64,000 nt of DNA, from positions 1 to 64,000 of the forward strand of contig UQYF01000011.1 in NCBI GenBank assembly GCA_900545175.1. Direction: 5' to 3'. Shown here in pieces: positions 52,841 through 60,371 of the stretch. The notes below the pieces were generated by a model. The model had not been told where the DNA came from. It saw only the letters and a program-made list of their open reading frames with translations, and did no database searches. The stretch is from an uncultured Eubacteriales bacterium (GTDB taxonomy: Bacteria; Bacillota; Clostridia; Lachnospirales; Lachnospiraceae). Within the stretch, counting starts at the first letter, position 1, and each line of letters starts with the position of its first letter. A program made the translations under genes and the position numbers.

Positions 52841-53461
52841 ATGAACATATTATTAAAAATAGACAATCTGTCCAAAAAATACAAATATACACAAGTCATA
52901 GACAATTTTTCCATGGAGTTACATACTCATGAGCGCATTGCGCTGTCCGGACCCTCCGGTGAGGGAAAAACCAGCCTTTTAAACATACTCCTTGGAATAA
53001 ACAGCTTCGATGGCGGCTCGGTTCTAAAAGGTGATAAACTCCACTACCTCGTTGTTTTTCAGGATGACAGACTTATGCCATCATTTGACGCACTTAAGAA
53101 CATAGATGTATATCCTTACCGATTCGCAAGTCCGCTCGCCCTCGATATCCTTGACAAGCTCCGGCTTAGTGATGTCGGCGATAAGCCTGCCTGTGAATAC
53201 AGCGGCGGCATGAGCCGGCGGCTTGCGATTGCAAGAGCACTCTACGGCTGTCTTATACTCCATGAAACAAAGCCTGCTGAACCTCTTTTGCTGGTCATGG
53301 ATGAGCCGTTTAAGGGACTTGACGATGCCCTTAAAAATAACGTCATAGAATATGTCGACAGTGTGCTTACATCGACAGGTGCCGCACTCTTTCTTGTCAC
53401 TCACGACAAAAAAGAAGCCACAGCGCTCGGCTGTGACTTCATAAAGCTTAATCGACAGTGA
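52841..53461 (+). CDS. ABC importer ATPase, NitT/TauT type
   Basis: This 206-residue ATPase has Walker A GPSGEGKTS, Q-loop VVFQDDRLMPS, signature YSGGMSRRLAIARAL, Walker B LLLVMDEPFKGLD and switch His in LVTHDKKEA. The helical subdomain is short, so it is about 40 residues smaller than usual. It ends 29 bp before the convergent MBL gene. The three import genes plus the DtxR gene form one unit. Confidence 0.9.
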   Translation: MNILLKIDNLSKKYKYTQVIDNFSMELHTHERIALSGPSGEGKTSLLNILLGINSFDGGSVLKGDKLHYLVVFQDDRLMPSFDALKNIDVYPYRFASPLALDILDKLRLSDVGDKPACEYSGGMSRRLAIARALYGCLILHETKPAEPLLLVMDEPFKGLDDALKNNVIEYVDSVLTSTGAALFLVTHDKKEATALGCDFIKLNRQ

Positions 53462-53490
53462 TATATCATCATACCATCTGATAATGTGCA

Positions 53491-55095
53491 TCAATCCTGT
53501 GAATCCCACTTGTCGCATACAGATATAATCTGGTCGGCAAATTTTCCCATATCTTTGTTGGCAAGACCATCGCTCTTTTTTACGATAGCAAGAAGTCTCT
53601 GTGCTGCCGCAAGAAGTCTTGCATATATTCCCGATGCTGGCTTTGTCTTCTTTTCAACCGGAACAGGTACAGCCTCATACTCAAAAGTACCTTCAGCCAG
53701 ATTAAAAATCGTTCCGCTATAAGGTGCATAAGCCTTCTGTCCATGTTCAATCTTAAGACATTCCGTAAACGCTGTAGCTGTAGCATCATCACCATGTACA
53801 ACAAAAACTCTGTCCGGCTTCTTCTTAAATGCATTTATCCATTCTATAAGACCATTCTTATCTGCATGACCGCTGAGTCCATTAAGTGCAAGTATCTGTG
53901 CTCTTACCTCTATCGTCTCACCGAAGAGCTTAACCTCATTCGCACCATCGACAATCGCACGTCCAAGCGTACCGACTGACTGATATCCGACAAAAAGCAC
54001 TGTCGACTCAGGTCTCCAGAGATTGTGCTTCAAATGATGTCTTATTCGTCCTGCATCGCACATTCCTGATGCAGACACAATCACCTTAGGAGTTGTATCA
54101 AAATTGATAGCCTTTGATTCCTCACTTGTGATTGAAAGATGAAGATTCTTAAATGTAAGCGGATTAATTCCCGACTTGACAAGCTCTGTAGCTTCCTCGT
54201 CATAACACTCATCCTTGTTATCGACAAATACCGCTGTAGCTTCCACCGCCATAGGACTGTCTACATAAACAGGAAAATCTGGAATATCCTTTACAAGATT
54301 ATTCGCTTTAATCTGTCTTATAAAATATAAAATCTCCTGTGTTCTTCCAACCGCAAAAGACGGAATGACAACATTGCCTCCTCTTTTTAACGTGGTTGAA
54401 ATGACTTGTGCAAGCCGCCCAACGTAGTCAATCTTCTCTGTACTGTGCAGCCTGTCGCCATATGTAGATTCCATCACAACATAGTCCGCTTCCTCAGTAT
54501 ATGCCGGATCCTTTATCAACGGCTGATGCTTATTTCCTATATCTCCCGAAAAAACTATCTTCTTGGATATTCCATTTTCATCAATCCAGACTTCAATGCT
54601 CGCCGAGCCTAGCAGATGTCCTATATCCGTGAACCTAATCTTAATTCCGTCACACACTTCCACTGTCTCACCGTACAGACACGGAGTAAACCTTCTTATG
54701 ATTCCGTCTGCATCCTCCATAGTGTACAATGGCTGTGCCGCCTCGATACTGCTGCTTCTCTTTGCTTTTCTGTTCTTCCATTCAGCCTCCATAAGCTGTA
54801 TATGAGCACAATCACGAAGCATTATGCTTGAAAGCTGTGTTGTAGCTTCAGTCGCATACACTCTGCCTCTGAATCCTCTCGCATACAGAAGCGGAAGTAA
54901 TCCTGAATGATCCACATGTGCATGCGTGAGAAAAACATAGTCAATCATAGCTTCCGAAACAGGTAATGGCACATTCTCGAATACATTGATTCCCTGTTCC
55001 ATACCGTAATCAACTAAAATATGCTTTCCACAAGCCTCAATATAGTGACAGCTTCCCGTAACTTCATGATCAGCCCCGATAAATTCAAGCCTCAT
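53491..55095 (-). CDS. MBL-fold beta-CASP RNA-processing exonuclease-like protein
   Basis: This 534-residue protein has the zinc motif LTHAHVDHSG, FSGDIGN, a beta-CASP insert, and ASGMCDAGRIRHHL plus GLSGHADKNGLIEW near the end of the domain. The architecture is that of CPSF/YSH1-type RNases (related to bacterial COG1236). A C-terminal tail of about 60 residues is variable. The start at 55095 has GGGAGGTG 6-7 bases upstream. The substrate RNA is unknown. Confidence 0.85.
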   Translation of the reverse strand: MRLEFIGADHEVTGSCHYIEACGKHILVDYGMEQGINVFENVPLPVSEAMIDYVFLTHAHVDHSGLLPLLYARGFRGRVYATEATTQLSSIMLRDCAHIQLMEAEWKNRKAKRSSSIEAAQPLYTMEDADGIIRRFTPCLYGETVEVCDGIKIRFTDIGHLLGSASIEVWIDENGISKKIVFSGDIGNKHQPLIKDPAYTEEADYVVMESTYGDRLHSTEKIDYVGRLAQVISTTLKRGGNVVIPSFAVGRTQEILYFIRQIKANNLVKDIPDFPVYVDSPMAVEATAVFVDNKDECYDEEATELVKSGINPLTFKNLHLSITSEESKAINFDTTPKVIVSASGMCDAGRIRHHLKHNLWRPESTVLFVGYQSVGTLGRAIVDGANEVKLFGETIEVRAQILALNGLSGHADKNGLIEWINAFKKKPDRVFVVHGDDATATAFTECLKIEHGQKAYAPYSGTIFNLAEGTFEYEAVPVPVEKKTKPASGIYARLLAAAQRLLAIVKKSDGLANKDMGKFADQIISVCDKWDSQD

Positions 55096-55151
55096 AGCTA
55101 CACCTCCCAAGTTAAACTGCATATTATAATATATAGTAAACTGATAATATA

Positions 55152-55179
55152 ATTATACACTAATTTTTGCAATTTCCAA
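55152..55179 (-). promoter_or_regulatory. Promoter for the beta-CASP gene
   Basis: On the minus strand TTGGAA (55179-55174), a 16-bp spacer and TATAAT (55157-55152) lie 57 bp before the start. ATTTTTGCAATTT occurs twice nearby as a direct repeat of unknown role. Confidence 0.5.
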
Positions 55180-55267
55180 GATATTTTTGCAATTTTTGAT
55201 ATTTTATATTAAATTTTACAATCAATTTGTATTAAAAATATCTTTCAAATACGTCAAAGGAGGTCTC

Positions 55268-56422
55268 ATGAAAAAAATCATATATTTTGACAATGCAGCG
55301 ACAACCCGTGTACACCCTGAAGTTTTTAATTCAATGACACCTTACTTTTGCGATGAATATGCCAACCCTGCCGGTGCTTACAAGGATGCGGTAATCGCCG
55401 ATAAAGCCATAAACCGCTCAAGAGTTCAGGCTTCAAGACTTATCGGCGCACGCCCTGATGAAATATATTTTACGAGCGGCGGTTCCGAATCAGACAACTG
55501 GGCAATAAAGAGCTACTCAAGAAATGTACGCCGGATGCAAAAAGGAGCCTCCTGCCACATAATCACAACATCCATCGAACACAATGCCGTTATCAATTCA
55601 TGCAAAACTCTTGAAGCTGAAGGCTTTGCTGTAACCTATATCCCATGTGACAAATACGGCTTCATACGTCCGGAAACAGTACAGTCTGCCATCCGCGATG
55701 ACACTATTCTCATCTCTGTCATGGCAGCCAACAACGAGGTCGGTACTATACAGCCATTAAAAATGATTGGACAGATTGCCCACCGCCACCAGATAGCCTT
55801 TCACACAGACGCAGTACAGGCATATGGGCACATCCCGATAAATGTAAATGAATGTATGATTGACATGTTAAGCATGAGCGCACACAAACTAAGAGGACCT
55901 AAAGGAACCGGCTTTCTGTATATCAGAAATGGTCTTGAACTTCCATCATACATTGACGGCGGCTCACAGGAAAACGGTCACCGCGCCGGAACCTCGAATG
56001 TTCCAGGAATTGTAGGCCTTGGAAAAGCATGTGAAATTGCCGCCCGGAATATGTCACGAAACATTAATAATATGACAAGACTCAGAAACCGCATCATATA
56101 CAGGATTAAAAAAGGACTGCCTGATGCCGTTCTCACCGGTTCCGAACAGATGAGACTTCCCAACAATATCTCCTTTTGCTTTCCGCATGTAGAATCAGCG
56201 CAGCTTCTTGCCATACTTGACATGCATGGAATATGTGCCTCCGCCGGAAGTGCCTGCTCAACAGGTGCCGCCGGTCCTTCCCACGTCCTCATAGCAATGG
56301 GCATAAGCCCCGAACTTGCCGGAGGCTCATTAAGACTGACAATATCCGACGAAACAACCATTGAAGAGGCAGATTACGTCGCCGACACTGTCATAAAGAC
56401 AGTTAAAAAGCTCGGAATATAG
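55268..56422 (+). CDS. Cysteine desulfurase, NifS/IscS family
   Basis: This 384-residue PLP enzyme takes sulfur from cysteine for Fe-S clusters or thiolation. Motifs are FDNAATTRVHPEVF near the start, TSGGSESDNWAI, the PLP Lys in MSAHKLRGPKGTGF and the catalytic Cys in GSACSTGAAGPSHVL. AAAGGAGGT lies 5-6 bases before the ATG at 55268; the longer frame is not needed. No iscU gene lies in the window. Confidence 0.9.
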   Translation: MKKIIYFDNAATTRVHPEVFNSMTPYFCDEYANPAGAYKDAVIADKAINRSRVQASRLIGARPDEIYFTSGGSESDNWAIKSYSRNVRRMQKGASCHIITTSIEHNAVINSCKTLEAEGFAVTYIPCDKYGFIRPETVQSAIRDDTILISVMAANNEVGTIQPLKMIGQIAHRHQIAFHTDAVQAYGHIPINVNECMIDMLSMSAHKLRGPKGTGFLYIRNGLELPSYIDGGSQENGHRAGTSNVPGIVGLGKACEIAARNMSRNINNMTRLRNRIIYRIKKGLPDAVLTGSEQMRLPNNISFCFPHVESAQLLAILDMHGICASAGSACSTGAAGPSHVLIAMGISPELAGGSLRLTISDETTIEEADYVADTVIKTVKKLGI

Positions 56423-56447
56423 CATTAAAAATATAGCATATAAGCAT

Positions 56448-56478
56448 AAGAGCCGTCTTTTATGGCGGCTCTTCTTTA
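56448..56478 (+). terminator. Terminator after the cysteine desulfurase gene
   Basis: AAGAGCCG (56448-56455) and CGGCTCTT (56466-56473) pair perfectly around a 10-nt loop, followed by CTTT. Confidence 0.75.
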
Positions 56479-56518
56479 ACGCCTTTTAATTGTCAAAACA
56501 ACAGCTTCATGCTTTTAA

Positions 56519-56559
56519 ACTTGTATACTAGTTGACATATCCTTTTTTCATGCTATAAT
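56519..56559 (+). promoter_or_regulatory. uxuAB promoter with GntR-type operator
   Basis: TTGACA (56532-56537), a 16-bp spacer and TATAAT (56554-56559) form a consensus-like promoter 67 bp before uxuA. ACTTGTATACTAGT (56519-56532) is a palindrome apart from two symmetric positions, with a GTATAC core as in FadR-subfamily GntR operators, and abuts the -35. The GntR gene at 59500 is the likely binder. Confidence 0.7.
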
Positions 56560-56625
56560 ATCTACAGGTTGAATAATCAAAACCACAGATTATGGTATCA
56601 AAACACACAAAAGGAGGCACCACAC

Positions 56626-57693
56626 ATGCAAATGACTTTCCGCTGGTACGGCGAAGGCAATGACACTGTAACTCTCGAACAAATACGCCAGATTCCGGGT
56701 GTAGAAGGTATCGTATGGGCACTTCATGACAAGCAGCCCGGTCAGATATGGCAGCCTGATGAGATTGGCAAAGTCACTGACCATATTAAAGAATACGGCT
56801 TCAATGTCGATGTTGTTGAGAGCGTGAACGTACATGACGATATCAAGATAGGAGTGCCCACAAGGGATAAATATATTGAAAATTACAAGCAGACACTAAG
56901 GAACTTAAGCAAAGCCGGAGTCAAAGTAGTATGCTACAATTTCATGCCGATATTCGACTGGACAAGAACCGACCTGTTCCACCCTGTCGGTGACGGCTCA
57001 ACTGCACTCTACTACGAAAAAAACAAGATAATTGATGACCCTAAAGAGATGGCAAAATACATACTTGAAAAATGTGAAGGCTTCACAATGCCCGGCTGGG
57101 AACCTGAGCGGATGGCACATCTTAGCGAGCTGTTTGACGCATACAAGGATGTCACCAAAGAGAAGCTCTGGGCCAACCTTAAATATTTCCTTGAAGCACT
57201 TATGCCTACCTGCCGCGAGTGCGATATCAAAATGGCAATACATCAGGATGACCCACCTTGGGATATCTTCGGTCTGCCACGCCTTTTAGTAGACGAGCCA
57301 TCGATTGACAGATTTTTAAAGATGGTTGATGACCCATACAACTGCCTTACACTCTGCTCCGGCTCACTCGGCTCTAATCCGAACAACAATGTAGCAGATA
57401 TCATAAGAAAACACTGTGACCGAATCGCCTTTGCCCATATAAGAAACGTGAAGCATTTTCCTAACGGCGATTTTTCCGAAGCCTCGCACCGTGACTGCGA
57501 TGGTGATATAGGAATTCTGGACATTGTAAAAGCTTATCATGACTGCGGCTTTACAGGCTATGTCCGTCCGGACCACGGCAGACACATCTGGGGTGAGAAA
57601 TGCAGACCCGGCTATGGATTATATGACCGTGCGCTTGGAATCATGTATCTGCTCGGCTGTTTTGACACTTTGGAGAAATTTGATAAACAATAG
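56626..57693 (+). CDS. uxuA: D-mannonate dehydratase
   Basis: This 355-residue enzyme converts D-mannonate to 2-keto-3-deoxygluconate in glucuronate breakdown. It has the UxuA start MTFRWYGEGNDTVTLEQIRQ, VCYNFMPIFDWTRTDL, IHQDDPPWDIFGLPR (metal-binding His) and HIRNVKH. AAGGAGG lies 7-8 bases before the ATG. It is followed by uxuB at 29 bp; the isomerase uxaC and KDG kinase/aldolase genes are not in the window. Confidence 0.95.
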   Translation: MQMTFRWYGEGNDTVTLEQIRQIPGVEGIVWALHDKQPGQIWQPDEIGKVTDHIKEYGFNVDVVESVNVHDDIKIGVPTRDKYIENYKQTLRNLSKAGVKVVCYNFMPIFDWTRTDLFHPVGDGSTALYYEKNKIIDDPKEMAKYILEKCEGFTMPGWEPERMAHLSELFDAYKDVTKEKLWANLKYFLEALMPTCRECDIKMAIHQDDPPWDIFGLPRLLVDEPSIDRFLKMVDDPYNCLTLCSGSLGSNPNNNVADIIRKHCDRIAFAHIRNVKHFPNGDFSEASHRDCDGDIGILDIVKAYHDCGFTGYVRPDHGRHIWGEKCRPGYGLYDRALGIMYLLGCFDTLEKFDKQ

Positions 57694-57722
57694 CATTTTG
57701 CATATAAATGGAGATAAAATTT

Positions 57723-59306
57723 ATGGAACTTAATCTGAATGGAATAAAAGATGTTTCCGCATGGAGCACTTATAAGCTTCCCTCATATGATATACAGGCA
57801 ATGCAAAAAGAAACCTTTGCAAATCCTGCATGGCTTCACTTTGGCTCAGGAAATATTTTCCGTGCTTTTATAGCTGCCGCAGCACAGCGCATGTTAAATG
57901 CAGGTATCACAGACACAGGAATAATATGTGCCGAGAGCACCTTCGGAACCGAAATCATCACGCAGTGTTACCGTCCGCATGACAATCTATGTGTATCAGT
58001 CACGCTTAATGCCGATGGCAGCATTGATAAAGAGGTCATAGGCTCTGTTGCAGAATCACTAACTCTCGCATATGATATGACAAGAATATCCGATATATTT
58101 AATTCGCCATCATTACAGCTTGTATCTTTTACAATCACGGAAAAAGGCTACGCAATCAAGGACAGCGCCGGAAATCTTTCTGACGCAGTAAAAGCAGATA
58201 TGAATAACGGCCCGCAGAACTGCACGCATCTTATGTCTATATTAGCTTCACTGTGTATCAGCCGTTTTCACGCCTGCAACAAGCCGCTCGCCCTTGTATC
58301 GATGGACAACTGCTCACACAACGGTGAAAAGCTTGCGACAGCCATTATAACCATAGCCGGTGCATGGAAGGATAACGGTTTCATAACCGATGCTGAGCTT
58401 GATTACCTGAAGACTTCGGTATCATTCCCATGGAGCATGATTGATAAGATTACTCCAAGACCTGATTCCAAGGTTGAGGCAAGCCTTGTAGCAGACGGCA
58501 TCAAGGATGTCAAAGCATTTGTCACACACGGCGGTGTGTATGTCGCTCCTTTTGTCAACTCCGAAAGACCTGAATATCTTGTAATCGAGGACGATTTTCC
58601 TAATGGCAGACCGGCCCTTGAAAAAGCCGGGATACTCTTTACTGACCGCAATACAGTCAATAAAGCAGAAAAGATGAAGGTATGTACATGTCTCAATCCG
58701 CTCCACACCTGCCTTGCCATCTATGGATGTCTGCTCGGCTACACTTCAATATCATCCGAGATGGACAGTCCGGAGCTTAAAAGCTTTATTACAAAAATGG
58801 CTTATGAGGAAGGAATGCCTGTAGTCGTAGACCCTAAGATAATAAATCCTTCCGATTTTCTTAATGAAGTGCTTACGAAAAGACTTCCCAACCCATTCAT
58901 GCCTGACACACCGCAGCGTATAGCAACCGACACTTCGCAAAAGCTGTCTATCCGCTTCGGTGAGACTATAAAATCACACCTTGAGCGTGGGACAGCCGGA
59001 AACCTCAAATATATTCCGCTTGTGCTTGCAGGCTGGCTTCGCTATCTTCTTGCCGTTGATGACAATGGCAATGTATTTACACCATCTAGTGACCCTCTTC
59101 TTAACGAATGCCAAAAAAGCTTAAGCGGCATAGAGTTAGGTGCGCACGTAGACGAAGCGCAGCTTCACTCTCTTTTGTCAAATGCCAATATCTTCGGTGT
59201 AAATCTTTGTGATGCCGGCCTTGCAGACAAAGTTACCGCATATTTTAACGAGCTCATCTCAAAAAAGGGTGCTGTACTGTCAACCTTAAAAAAATATACA
59301 GTATAA
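57723..59306 (+). CDS. uxuB: Fructuronate reductase (mannitol dehydrogenase family)
   Basis: This 527-residue dehydrogenase reduces fructuronate to mannonate with NADH. The NAD-binding start HFGSGNIFRAFIAAAAQRML, the central DNCSHNGEKL, and the family motif ...SFPWSMIDKITPRP (Lys catalytic region) are present. The ATG at 57723 is favoured because GGAG lies 10 bases upstream, inside the longer frame. uxuA just upstream uses its product. Confidence 0.9.
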   Translation: MELNLNGIKDVSAWSTYKLPSYDIQAMQKETFANPAWLHFGSGNIFRAFIAAAAQRMLNAGITDTGIICAESTFGTEIITQCYRPHDNLCVSVTLNADGSIDKEVIGSVAESLTLAYDMTRISDIFNSPSLQLVSFTITEKGYAIKDSAGNLSDAVKADMNNGPQNCTHLMSILASLCISRFHACNKPLALVSMDNCSHNGEKLATAIITIAGAWKDNGFITDAELDYLKTSVSFPWSMIDKITPRPDSKVEASLVADGIKDVKAFVTHGGVYVAPFVNSERPEYLVIEDDFPNGRPALEKAGILFTDRNTVNKAEKMKVCTCLNPLHTCLAIYGCLLGYTSISSEMDSPELKSFITKMAYEEGMPVVVDPKIINPSDFLNEVLTKRLPNPFMPDTPQRIATDTSQKLSIRFGETIKSHLERGTAGNLKYIPLVLAGWLRYLLAVDDNGNVFTPSSDPLLNECQKSLSGIELGAHVDEAQLHSLLSNANIFGVNLCDAGLADKVTAYFNELISKKGAVLSTLKKYTV

Positions 59307-59351
59307 ATATATTGCCCGGCTGCTCTCGCAATCTATCACATAATAAAGTAT

Positions 59352-59388
59352 AATAATGGTGATGGCATATCATGCCGTCACCATTATT
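59352..59388 (+). terminator. Hairpin after uxuB
   Basis: AATAATGGTGATGGC and GCCGTCACCATTATT pair almost fully (one G-U) around a 7-nt loop. The tail AAATCT is not T-rich, so it may also act as an mRNA stabiliser. A second stem, AAACTGATGC/GCATCAGTTT (59418-59455), lies just downstream. Confidence 0.55.
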
Positions 59389-59499
59389 AAATCTAAGGAA
59401 TAACTATTCAGAAACAGAAAACTGATGCTTACATGCAGGCATGATGCATCAGTTTCCACACATCTAATGGATTCTTGATAGTTACATTGAGGAATATAT

Positions 59500-60192
59500 A
59501 TGAACATCACTCCTAAAAAACCTGATGAAACAGGACGTGCCTATGCACTCAGAATATTAAAACAGAATATAACCGACACAACATTAAGACCCGGAGCCCT
59601 GTTATCAGAAAATGAGCTTTCAAAGATGCTTGGACTTTCAAGAGTTCCCGTGCGTGAAGCTCTGATTGAGCTGTCTCAATCAGATATAGTGGAGATTCTT
59701 CCACAGAGAGGCAGCCGTGTCGCACTTATAGATTTAAAGCTTGTTGAGGAAGCGGGGTTTTTCCGCCGCACACTCGAATGTGCCGTTGTAAGGCTTGTCT
59801 GTGAAAAAGCCGCTGCCGGCAGCCTCTCAGACGATTTTCTTCTTACAATCAAAGCAAATCTCAACATGCAGGACTTCTACCTTGAAAACCCTGCCCCTGA
59901 AAAACTCATGGAGCTTGACAACGAATTTCATCATCTTTTATTTTCTTATGTCGATAAAGAGCGTTGTTATAAAATGTGCTGCGATATGGGAATACATTTT
60001 GACAGGATACGCACTCTTGCCCTTCATACCGTAAAGGAATTAAAAATAGTAAATGACCACCATGAGATTTTTTCCGCCATATGCAGCGGCGATGCTAAGG
60101 CAGCCGAAAAACTTATGAATACGCATCTGTCACGATTTAAAATTGATGAAGACCTTATAATGAATGAATATCCCGATTATTTTTCACGCTGA
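59500..60192 (+). CDS. GntR-family regulator, FadR subfamily
   Basis: This 230-residue repressor has an N-terminal winged helix (GALLSENELSKMLGLSRVPVREALIELSQSDIVEILPQRGSRVA) and a C-terminal FCD domain with metal/ligand residues (ELDNEFHHLL, HHEIFSAICSGD). It probably responds to a hexuronate intermediate and binds the GTATAC palindrome before uxuA. It is downstream of uxuB, on the same strand, separated by hairpins. GAGGA lies before the ATG. Confidence 0.85.
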   Translation: MNITPKKPDETGRAYALRILKQNITDTTLRPGALLSENELSKMLGLSRVPVREALIELSQSDIVEILPQRGSRVALIDLKLVEEAGFFRRTLECAVVRLVCEKAAAGSLSDDFLLTIKANLNMQDFYLENPAPEKLMELDNEFHHLLFSYVDKERCYKMCCDMGIHFDRIRTLALHTVKELKIVNDHHEIFSAICSGDAKAAEKLMNTHLSRFKIDEDLIMNEYPDYFSR

Positions 60193-60211
60193 TTATCCAT
60201 GTCACTGCTTT

Positions 60212-60299
60212 TTGACATTAATCACTATTTTTGACCGCCATTTATGTCAATATATTGCGGATTATTTTGATTGCACATTGAAGTATGATTCTATATAAT
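60212..60299 (+). promoter_or_regulatory. Cellobiose phosphorylase promoter with upstream inverted repeat
   Basis: TTGCAC (60271-60276), a 17-bp spacer and TATAAT (60294-60299) lie 72 bp before the gene. An inverted repeat TTGACAT (60212-60218) ... ATGTCAA (60244-60250) lies 20 bp upstream of the -35, where an activator or repressor could bind. Confidence 0.6.
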
Positions 60300-60371
60300 T
60301 AAGATATGCTTTTGAGTGCTTTTTTGCGCTCTTCGTAACCATAACGCATCATTTTAAGAAGGGAGAATACT

